Shown piece after piece: positions 1-5,975 of a stretch of DNA of 6,347 nt. This DNA comes from Paracoccaceae bacterium (GTDB lineage Bacteria; Pseudomonadota; Alphaproteobacteria; Rhodobacterales; Rhodobacteraceae), in contig WFQA01000061.1 in the NCBI GenBank assembly GCA_015487255.1, forward strand, positions 1 through 6,347. Reading direction: 5' to 3'. Every line of letters starts with the position of its first letter. Position 1 is the stretch's first letter. A program made the position numbers and the translations under genes. The notes under the pieces are model-generated. The model was not told the origin of the DNA. It searched no databases and saw only the letters and a program-made list of their open reading frames with translations.

Positions 1-70
1 GAAGGCGCACGCCTGGAAAGTGTGTAGGCGGGGAACCGTCTCCAGGGTTCGAATCCCTGTCTGTCCGCCA
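1..70 (+). tRNA. tRNA-Ser(GGA), 5' end outside the window
   Basis: This is the 3' part of a class II tRNA. The anticodon loop reads CTGGAAA (about 16-22), giving anticodon GGA, which decodes UCC/UCU serine codons. The long variable arm typical of tRNA-Ser follows (GGCGG..CCGTC region). Next comes the T arm with GGGTTCGAATCCC (45-57), then the 3' acceptor strand CTGTCC, discriminator G and an encoded CCA at 68-70. The acceptor 5' strand and most of the D arm lie left of the window. Serine tRNA genes are common integration sites for tyrosine-recombinase elements. I found no second copy of the 3' end (for example CTGTCCGCCA) in this window, so no att pair can be assigned here. Confidence 0.96.
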
Positions 71-96
71 TTTGCCATCATTGAAAAGCGGATGTG

Positions 97-125
97 CCCC
101 GATACGGGGGTGATTTTCTTTATGT
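97..125 (+). terminator. Probable intrinsic terminator after tRNA-Ser
   Basis: A short perfect stem CCCCG-ATA-CGGGG (97-109) is followed within a few bases by a T-rich run (TTTTCTTTAT, 114-123). It lies 27 bp past the tRNA CCA end, where a terminator for the tRNA transcript is expected. The stem is only 5 bp with a 3-nt loop, so the call is moderate. Confidence 0.5.
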
Positions 126-252
126 TTCAAAGGGGTTTAGGCTTGGCGACCGAACTTGCGAGAATGCTGGAACGCCTCGACGCACTCTCTATCCCCCGTT
201 TCTCTCTATTCGACCGAACCTCGCGGCGAATTGGTTCGCTCGACGAAAGCCC

Positions 253-357
253 AATAAAACAAGGGTTTTTCGTGAATTCCGCGCCCGACCGGTTGCAGCC
301 GTGTCAAATCCTCTCACGCAATCAGAGAAAACAAAAATGGACGTGGTGGGGCGAAAG
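253..357 (+). repeat. Direct repeat, copy A, upstream of yhaO
   Basis: This stretch matches 5107-5213 in the same orientation. Both begin AATAAAACAAGGG and both end with TCAG..AAAACA.AAATGGACGTGGTGGG followed by CGAAAG. The first 54 bp align without gaps at 42 of 54 positions. The middle 30-36 bp diverge, and the last 33-36 bp are again close to 90% identical. In the frame starting at 253 the copy reads NKTRVFREFRARPVAAVS and later KTKMDVVG. The copy ends 57 bp before the yhaO start, and the frame it sets closes at a TAA (403-405). Its function is unknown; I infer a dispersed element or the remnant of a gene 3' end. Confidence 0.85.
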
Positions 358-414
358 GTTGAGAATTTCCGAAACTATCTGGCGAAACTCATGGTTGTCG
401 CTTAAACTACTCGG

Positions 415-1674
415 ATGTTTCGCTTTATTCATACAGCGGACCTTCATCTCGACGCTCCTTTACATAGTCTTGCGCTCAAGGATGAGGTCCTTTCCGACCT
501 TGTGGGGTCCGCAACACGCGGAGCACTTGAGCAGATCGTCACCCTTTGCCTGGAAGAAGATATCCACGCCTTGCTCATCGCGGGTGATCTGTATGACCGT
601 GACCTTCACTCCATGAAAACAGCAGCGTTCCTGACGGCACAGTTGGAGCGCCTGAATGCTGCTGAAATCCCTGTGTTCATTATCCGCGGCAATCATGATG
701 CCGCGAGTGTCATCACAAAGGAACTGGACCTGCCCCCGAACGTGCATGTGTTTTCCGGGCATGGCGGGACAGAGCGCATTGATGAACACGGCATCGCCAT
801 TCACGGGGTTAGCTTTGCCAAACCTCAGGCACCGGAAAGCCTGCTGCCCAAATATCCTGCGCCTGTGGCAGGATGCTTCAATATCGGCTTGCTTCACACG
901 AGCCTTGCGGGGTCCGAGGGGCACGACACATACGCGCCCTGTTCCGTCTCGGACCTCAAGAACCATGGCTATGATTACTGGGCTCTGGGGCACATCCACA
1001 AACGGCAGGTCCATTCCGAGGCGCCCCATATCGTGATGCCCGGCATGCCGCAGGGGCGCGATATCGGTGAGGCCGGTACAAAAACGGTCACTATGGTCAG
1101 CGTGTCGGATGGCCCCGGTTCCAACAATGTCACGCTGGAGGAAAGGCGCACATCGCAGGTTGAATTCAACCGGGTGTCCTGCGCGCTGGATGGTGTGGAG
1201 GAATGGCGCGACATGCTTGCGCAGATCACCGCCGCGATAACAGAGGCGGTTTCCCAGGCTGCGGGAAATAGCATCCTGCGGGTTGATCTGACAGGGCAGA
1301 CGCCGCTTGCCTGGCGGGTTCGCCGGGATATGGACCTGCTGAGCGAGCAGATCAGGGAAGCGGCCCAGGTCATCGGAACCGTCTGGATTGAAAAGGTCGA
1401 ATGTCATTTACGTCAGCCGGAAGCTTCTGAGGCCCGCGAGGACCCGCGGTTTGAACTCCAGGCCCTCATGCAAACGCTGATGCAGGACGAGAGCGTCACC
1501 GCTCGCGCAGTGGAAATGGCCGAGTGGCTGGTGGGAGAACTGCCACCGGAAATCAGACCCGGTTTTGGTGCGGACAGGGATGCGTTGGCGGCAAGCGTCA
1601 CCACATTTCTTACTGAAGGTTGCGAGGACGTCGTGGCCATGATGATGGGTGAAGAAACCGAGGGGGACAGATAA
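415..1674 (+). CDS. yhaO: YhaO-type DNA repair nuclease (Mre11/SbcD-like metallophosphoesterase)
   Basis: The 419-aa protein carries all calcineurin-like phosphoesterase motifs in order: ADLHLD (D9, H11), GDLYD (57-61, D58), GNHD (92-95, N93/H94), LLHTS (H161) and GHIH (192-195, H193/H195). These residues bind two metal ions, usually manganese, in Mre11/SbcD nucleases. The catalytic domain covers about residues 1-230. The remainder (about 240-419) fits the capping and partner-binding part of the YhaO family, with an acidic C-terminal tail. ATG 415 is well placed: an in-frame TAA sits three codons upstream (403-405) and the HTADLHLD block starts at residue 6. There is no clear Shine-Dalgarno sequence before it. 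The gene shares one base with yhaN, so the two are surely co-translated. The expected role is cytoplasmic DNA end or hairpin processing with the YhaN ATPase; this is inferred from the family and not shown by the sequence. Confidence 0.93.
   Translation: MFRFIHTADLHLDAPLHSLALKDEVLSDLVGSATRGALEQIVTLCLEEDIHALLIAGDLYDRDLHSMKTAAFLTAQLERLNAAEIPVFIIRGNHDAASVITKELDLPPNVHVFSGHGGTERIDEHGIAIHGVSFAKPQAPESLLPKYPAPVAGCFNIGLLHTSLAGSEGHDTYAPCSVSDLKNHGYDYWALGHIHKRQVHSEAPHIVMPGMPQGRDIGEAGTKTVTMVSVSDGPGSNNVTLEERRTSQVEFNRVSCALDGVEEWRDMLAQITAAITEAVSQAAGNSILRVDLTGQTPLAWRVRRDMDLLSEQIREAAQVIGTVWIEKVECHLRQPEASEAREDPRFELQALMQTLMQDESVTARAVEMAEWLVGELPPEIRPGFGADRDALAASVTTFLTEGCEDVVAMMMGEETEGDR
1660..1668 (+). promoter_or_regulatory. 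Shine-Dalgarno sequence of yhaN inside the yhaO 3' end
   Basis: The purine-rich GAGGGGGAC lies about 8 bases before ATG 1674 and inside the last codons of yhaO. It fixes the yhaN start, which overlaps the yhaO stop as TAATG (shared A at 1674). The arrangement implies translational coupling and matched amounts of the two subunits. Confidence 0.75.
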
Positions 1675-4600
1675 TGCGCCTTCGCCGTCTTGATCTCACC
1701 CGCTTTGGCCATTTCACTGATTTTTCGCTGGATTTCGGGGCATCTGAGTCAGAAAAACCCGACTTGCACATCATTTTTGGCCCCAATGAGGCGGGCAAGA
1801 CAACGGCACTCAACGCCTGGCTGGATCTGCTTTTTGGCATTCCGACACGCAGTCAATACAATTTCCTGCATGATTATGACAACATGCGCATCGGGGCCTG
1901 TTTGGAAATCGACGGGGCGGAACATGAGCTGGTTCGCATCAAAAAACAGCAAAACAATCTGCTTGATGCTGGCGGCAACCCAGTTAATCCGGCGATTTTG
2001 GCCCGCGCCCTTGGCGGCATGAACCGAGAGCAGTATCGGGCGATGTTCTCGCTTGATGACGAGACGATCGAAAAAGGTGGAGACGAAATTCTTGCCAGCC
2101 ATGGCGACCTTGGCCAGCTTCTGTTTTCCGCAGCTGCCGGGCTTTCTGATCTGAGCAGCGTACTGGACAAGGCGCGCGAGGCGGCGGAGAATTTTCACAA
2201 GAAATCTGCGCGGAAAAGTTTTTTGGCCGAGGCGCGCCGCAAGCTGAAAACTCTGGACGGACAAATCCGTGATCTTGACCTGAATGCCAACCGCTTTCGT
2301 ACCTTGCGCGCGGCGCTGGCAACTGCCGAAACGAATGAAAAGGCGGCGCGGAAAGAACGCGATGGTCTGATGGGTCACAAAGCCCGGCTTGAGGCTGTTA
2401 TCGAATGCTTGCCCCTGTTGGCCAAACGTGATGGGCTGCACTCCGATCTGGAGGCGGTGAAAGATTATACCGTGTTTCAAGAGGCTTGGCCCGAGCAGGC
2501 CCGTAAGCTGCGTGAGCGCGAGGTCGCGGCCACATCCACGCAAACTACGGCGTTGGAAACGCTGGAAAAACTCCGTGAAAAACAGGAAGAGATCACGCTG
2601 GACCCCGATATCCTTGCCGTCAGGCAGGAGATTGAACAGCTGATGGATGCGCCGCGCTCCAGGGCGCTGACGGCACAGGGTGACGTGCCGAAACGGGAGC
2701 AAGAACTGACAGAGCTGAACGCGGATATTGAACAGGCCATGAAAGATTTAGGCCTGACCGAGGCTGAACCGGAAACCCTTGCCGAACCCGTACTTGGCAA
2801 ATTCGAGCGCTTGGCAAACGAAGTGAAAACGGCTCGGAATTTGCTCGACGCAGCGCGTGATGAAGAGCGAGGCGCGAAGGCAGAGCTGGACGAAATCTCC
2901 GAAGATGAAGCCGAAAAAAATGAGGCCATTCCATCGGTTGATGATCTTCGCGTCCTCTTGGATCGCCTTGAACCCGAAGCCCTAGTCAGCCAGCTGCGCG
3001 AAGCCATTGTAGCCACAGACCGTGAAAAGAATACTGTCAGGGACGCGCTGGCAGGTCTGGTGCCGTGGCACGGCGACGCTGACCAATTACCGGTGGCTCC
3101 GGTGACAGAAGATCAGGCGCGGCGGATCGCTGATGGCCACAATGAGCTGAAGGATGCGCACAAGGCAGCACGACAGGATTTTGATAAGGCGGTGCGCGAG
3201 CTGGCCGGTATTGAGGCCCGCCTCGACACCATGAAAACCGATGTCAGCCTATTTTCGGATGAGGACAAGCAAGAGGCACGCGCCCATCGCGATTCCGTCT
3301 GGAACGATCATGCCCAGGCTCTTACCCGTGAGACAGCAGACAAGTTTCATGAAGAAATGGTGCGAGTGGACACCATACAGGACGCGCAGTTGGAGGCAGC
3401 CGATCGGCTGGCCCAATTGCGAGAACTGCAATTGAATGTGGCTGACCTGAAGGCACAGAAGGCCCATTGGGGGGCGCAGGTCAAGACGCAGGCACAAGCG
3501 CTGGAGGCTGAAAAAAGTGCATTTGCCGACCTTCTCAAAGAGCTTTCCTTGCCCGAGGACTTTGATCCGGACGATCTGCAGCCTTGGCTGAAATCACTTG
3601 CAGGTGCCCACAAGGCCATCGCAGCCCTTGCGCAGGCGAAGGAGGTTCAGGCGCTTGCGCAGGCGGATATCGCCCAGGCCGAGGCGGCTCTGCGCAAGGC
3701 GTTGAGCGCTGCCCCAGATTCCGGGGACTTGACCGACCTTACCCGTATGGCGCGCAAAACCCTTGAGGATGCCGGTCGTGCCCAGGAGCGCGCGAGCGCG
3801 ATTCAAAAAGCCAGCGCCAAGCTGAAAAAGCGCAAGCAAAAAGTAGGAGAGCTGGAAAGACGCCTTTCGAAGGCTGAAGCCGAATGGCAGGCCCAGGCTG
3901 ATGCCTCGCCCCTTGAGATTGACGACCCGTTGGGTTTCCATGATGCCTTGCCAATCCTGCGCAAGCTCGGGCCTTGGCTGTCGGAGCGCGAAAAACTGAG
4001 TGGCCGGATCAAGGCCATGAAAAAAGATGCCGGCGACTTCGGCAAATCTGTACGTGATCTGAACACGCGACTGGGTGGCGACCTGCATGACGAAGACTTT
4101 GTTCTGGCACAACAATTAATAAACAGAATGAGATCAGCCGAACAAGCCAGCCATGATTTGCAAACCCTGAAATCACAGATTCAGGAGCAAGAAGATATGC
4201 TGGTCAGCGTTAGAAAGGAAATCAATAGTATTGCGGCAGCAGTTGAGGAAATGGCAACGGCATTTCCCGAATCTTCCGAGATCAAAACCACCGAAGATTT
4301 GCGAAATGCTGTCTCAAATGCCGAAAAATCTGATGGGCTGTGCGAGGAGATTGCGGATTTTCAGGGCCGCATCGTGCTTCGCTTGGGGCAGGATAATTTC
4401 GACGCTGCACTAGAAATCCTTGAAAATGCGGACATTCCCACAGCCACTGCGAGCCAGCAGGCCGTAGAAGCCAACCTCGTGGAGGCGGAGAACACGCTGG
4501 AAGGTGCCATCGGAGATTTACGCGCGGCCCGCGATGAGCTTGCTGCGGTCGGTGGCGATGATGCTGTCGCCAGATTGCAGGAAAAGCGGCAGGTTCTCTT

Positions 4601-5111
4601 GCTGGACATGGCCGAACAAGCCAGGAAGAGTCTGCGTTTGCGACTGGGCGTTCTATTGGCCGAGCAGGCACTGTCGCGCTATCGTGACACCCATCGCAGC
4701 GGTATGCTGGCCGCCACGGAAAAGGCTTTCACCAGACTGACCGCCGGACGATATACCAAGCTGGCGACACAACCCGACGGGAAAAACGAGGTTCTGCTCG
4801 CCGTGCGGGATGAGGATAACCGTTCAATTTCTGCCGCCAAAATGTCCAAGGGCACGCGCTTTCAGCTATATTTGGCATTGCGACTTGCGGGATATGGTCA
4901 GTTCGTCGCCGATGGCACGGTCCTCCCGTTCATAGCCGATGACATCCTGGAAACATTCGACAACACACGGACGTCGGCGGCACTGGATTTGCTCGGGGAA
5001 ATCTCTCAGAGCGGGCAGGCCCTGTATTTTACGCATCATGAACATGTCGTTGATCTGGCGAGAGAAAGACTGGGAGGCGGCTGCCAAATTCATGATCTAT
5101 CAGTGGAATAA
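1674..5111 (+). CDS. yhaN: YhaN-type SMC/Rad50-like ATPase (partner of YhaO)
   Basis: The 1145-aa protein has split ATPase halves at its ends and a long coiled-coil centre. The N-terminal half has LHIIFGPNEAGKTT with Walker A at residues 36-44. The C-terminal half has the ABC-type signature MSKGTRFQLYLALRLA (1057-1072), Walker B LPFIADDILETFD (D1089/D1090, E1093) and an H-loop THHEH (1120-1124). The signature SKGT in place of LSGGE is normal for YhaN-like proteins. Between about 180 and 1000 the sequence is rich in Ala/Glu/Lys/Leu heptads broken by Pro-containing segments. It has only four cysteines (76, 245, 890, 1137) and no CxxC, so the Rad50/SbcC zinc hook is absent. The N-terminal block and the YhaO neighbour point to YhaN rather than SbcC. 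It should power DNA tethering or unwinding for the YhaO nuclease. The reading frame is intact, and the last codon and stop lie within repeat copy B. Confidence 0.92.
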   Translation: MRLRRLDLTRFGHFTDFSLDFGASESEKPDLHIIFGPNEAGKTTALNAWLDLLFGIPTRSQYNFLHDYDNMRIGACLEIDGAEHELVRIKKQQNNLLDAGGNPVNPAILARALGGMNREQYRAMFSLDDETIEKGGDEILASHGDLGQLLFSAAAGLSDLSSVLDKAREAAENFHKKSARKSFLAEARRKLKTLDGQIRDLDLNANRFRTLRAALATAETNEKAARKERDGLMGHKARLEAVIECLPLLAKRDGLHSDLEAVKDYTVFQEAWPEQARKLREREVAATSTQTTALETLEKLREKQEEITLDPDILAVRQEIEQLMDAPRSRALTAQGDVPKREQELTELNADIEQAMKDLGLTEAEPETLAEPVLGKFERLANEVKTARNLLDAARDEERGAKAELDEISEDEAEKNEAIPSVDDLRVLLDRLEPEALVSQLREAIVATDREKNTVRDALAGLVPWHGDADQLPVAPVTEDQARRIADGHNELKDAHKAARQDFDKAVRELAGIEARLDTMKTDVSLFSDEDKQEARAHRDSVWNDHAQALTRETADKFHEEMVRVDTIQDAQLEAADRLAQLRELQLNVADLKAQKAHWGAQVKTQAQALEAEKSAFADLLKELSLPEDFDPDDLQPWLKSLAGAHKAIAALAQAKEVQALAQADIAQAEAALRKALSAAPDSGDLTDLTRMARKTLEDAGRAQERASAIQKASAKLKKRKQKVGELERRLSKAEAEWQAQADASPLEIDDPLGFHDALPILRKLGPWLSEREKLSGRIKAMKKDAGDFGKSVRDLNTRLGGDLHDEDFVLAQQLINRMRSAEQASHDLQTLKSQIQEQEDMLVSVRKEINSIAAAVEEMATAFPESSEIKTTEDLRNAVSNAEKSDGLCEEIADFQGRIVLRLGQDNFDAALEILENADIPTATASQQAVEANLVEAENTLEGAIGDLRAARDELAAVGGDDAVARLQEKRQVLLLDMAEQARKSLRLRLGVLLAEQALSRYRDTHRSGMLAATEKAFTRLTAGRYTKLATQPDGKNEVLLAVRDEDNRSISAAKMSKGTRFQLYLALRLAGYGQFVADGTVLPFIADDILETFDNTRTSAALDLLGEISQSGQALYFTHHEHVVDLARERLGGGCQIHDLSVE

Positions 5112-5213
5112 AACAAGGGGGTTCCGTAAATTCCATGCCCGACCAGTCGCCGCACTATCATACTGCCCCCCCTCATGCGGTCAGAAAACAGAAATGGACG
5201 TGGTGGGCGAAAG
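5107..5213 (+). repeat. Direct repeat, copy B, at the yhaN stop codon
   Basis: This is the second copy of the element at 253-357, in the same orientation and 4854 bp downstream. The shared sequence starts at AATAAAACAAGGG, so the last yhaN codon (GAA) and the stop TAA (5109-5111) already belong to the conserved block. In the frame from 5107, which is not the yhaN frame, it reads NKTRGFRKFHARPVAALS and then KTEMDVVG, closing at TGA 5227-5229. The two copies differ by exactly one codon between the conserved Asn and Met codons. No start codon or ribosome site belongs to this frame, so copy B by itself is not a gene. Confidence 0.85.
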
Positions 5214-5311
5214 CTTGCGTCCTAACTGAAATGGTCCCGTCCAAGCGGACGCAGTGATTGCTACAATAGATTTATCTGACTATGGAGCAAAATGCCAAAA
5301 CCAAATGGTCA
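5112..5311. other. Non-coding interval between yhaN and the tcmP remnant
   Basis: This 200-bp gap holds repeat copy B and the nested inverted repeats. The rest, about 5254-5311, is more AT-rich than its surroundings and contains no gene, promoter or terminator that I can defend. It separates the convergent yhaN (plus) and tcmP remnant (minus). It may mark the left boundary of the rearranged right-hand block. Confidence 0.55.
5213..5253. repeat. Nested inverted repeats (alternative hairpins)
   Basis: TGCGTCC (5216-5222) is the reverse complement of GGACGCA (5247-5253). The right arm can also pair locally as CGTCC-AAGC-GGACG (5238-5251), and GCTTG (5213-5217) matches CAAGC (5242-5246). The structure begins where repeat copy B ends. 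No T-run follows, so it does not look like an intrinsic terminator. It could be a binding site or a scar of the element end; the function is unknown. Confidence 0.45.
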
Positions 5312-5623
5312 TCAGCGCGGAGGCTTTATTGGTTCGCTTTGTGAAAGGATGTATTCGGCGCCTTTCAGGCCGAGTTTGTTGGGACCGGCCCAGATCAAGT
5401 AGTAAAGTGGGGCGTTCCGGGTATTGCGGATCAAACGGGGCTTTGAGACATAGGGGAACAAATCTTTGAGGCGGCTCAAATACAAATCAAGAAGCCTTTC
5501 CGCCACGCCGCCATTCTTCGTGGTTACCTCATTTCCGAAAAGGTCGGTTTCACGACTATATGCAATTTTCTGCCAGTCGTTAGTGCCAAAGCATTTTGTC
5601 AGCTGACTCCTCCAGTTTTCAGG
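5312..5623 (-). pseudogene. tcmP: C-terminal remnant of a three-Cys-motif partner protein (TcmP)
   Basis: Read on the minus strand, about 103 codons end at TGA (complement of 5312-5314). They resemble the C-terminal third of TcmP proteins: a CFGTNDW block, an ETDLFGNE segment, a helical YLSRLKDLFPYV stretch, and the terminal region RNTRNAPLYYLIWAG followed by a GLKGAEYIL-type helix. TcmP proteins normally run to several hundred residues and are often encoded beside a phage Gp37/Gp68 (DUF5131) partner. Here the N-terminal two thirds and any partner are missing. Upstream of about 5623 the open frame continues only as the antisense of the phage tail fragment. There is no start or ribosome site at the break, so it is almost certainly dead. 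The family call is from memory of the C-terminal pattern. Confidence 0.7.
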
Positions 5624-5964
5624 CACGTCAGGGGATTGGCACGGGCGATGGCACCGCCACGCCGTTTCAGTTGGGGAAAGCCTATTCATCCGGCGCGCAA
5701 ACATGGACCCGGAGCATCACAAAGCCGGTGGCTGGCACCGTAACTGTGGCGCTGGATGGTGTTTCACAGGCTGCGGGGTGGTCCGTGGACACGATCACCG
5801 GCCAGATCATCTTCACCACCGCTCCGGCCAGCGGCGTCATTGTCTCTGCCGGTTTTGAATTCGATGTACCGGTGCGTTTCGACACCGACCAGCTCGACGT
5901 CACTCATGATCTGGAGCGGCTCGGCTCCATCACATCCATTCCGTTAATCGAGGTCCGGCGATGA
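5617..5964 (+). pseudogene. C-terminal remnant of a DUF2460 / GTA gp12-like phage tail protein
   Basis: About 115 codons match the C-terminal half of the DUF2460 (TIGR02217) family found in gene transfer agents and related siphophages. The visible pieces are GIGTGDGTATPFQLGKAY near the start, RSITKPVAGTVTVALDGV, GWSVDTITGQIIFTTAPASG, and the closing FDVPVRFDTDQLDV with IPLIEVRR. Family members are about 200 aa long, so roughly the first half is gone. A TTG at 5596 could nominally start the frame, but it lies in sequence that reads as tcmP on the other strand and has no ribosome site. The stop TGA (5962-5964) overlaps an ATG (5961) in the ATGA arrangement expected for the following tail gene. 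In an intact cluster the protein acts in the tail tip or baseplate region. Confidence 0.78.
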
Positions 5965-5975
5965 AGGATGCCGAT
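5961..5975 (+). pseudogene. Start of the next phage tail gene, cut off after about 5 codons
   Basis: ATG 5961 overlaps the stop of the DUF2460 remnant as ATGA, the tight coupling usual between neighbouring GTA-type tail genes; a DUF2163/gp13-like gene would normally follow. Only about five codons (MKDAD) precede the minus-strand stop of the acetyltransferase at 5976-5978. The downstream frame is open but reads as the antisense of that gene. Assignment rests on position alone. Confidence 0.35.

Larger units (their letters stand above)
71..414. other. Non-coding interval between tRNA-Ser and yhaO
   Basis: Apart from the terminator-like hairpin and repeat copy A there is no convincing gene here. 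The open frames crossing it give low-complexity, Arg/Phe-rich translations with no recognisable domain, and one runs straight through the tRNA. A small internal repetition is visible: CGACCGAAC occurs at 147-155 and again at 211-219. CGAACC (215-220) can pair with GGTTCG (233-238). I looked for a sigma-70-like promoter for yhaO and found none with a good -35/-10 pair; TTGAGA at 359-364 has no acceptable -10 at normal spacing. Confidence 0.6.

Noticed and set aside
94..405. A 103-codon plus-strand open frame ahead of yhaO
   Set aside because: It begins in the terminator hairpin and lacks a ribosome site and domains. Its only notable part is the repeat-encoded peptide, reported as a finding and not called as a gene.
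20..616. A 198-codon plus-strand open frame
   Set aside because: It starts inside tRNA-Ser and overlaps the yhaO start. The translation has no recognisable domain, and the overlapped part of yhaO has clear catalytic motifs in another frame.
460..1407. A 315-codon minus-strand open frame antisense to yhaO
   Set aside because: It is the shadow of a GC-rich coding region. The sense frame has the complete metallophosphoesterase motif set.
1749..2702. A 317-codon minus-strand open frame antisense to yhaN
   Set aside because: It is the antisense shadow of the YhaN ATPase and coiled-coil region, with no family resemblance in its translation.
5211..5232. A possible integron attC or core-like site (CGTCCTAAC)
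   Set aside because: It does not fit the RYYYAAC/GTTRRRY pair, and there is no integrase or cassette array.
5254..5469. A small plus-strand open frame of 71 codons
   Set aside because: It is mostly antisense to the tcmP remnant, whose minus-strand frame shows family-like sequence, and it has no ribosome site.
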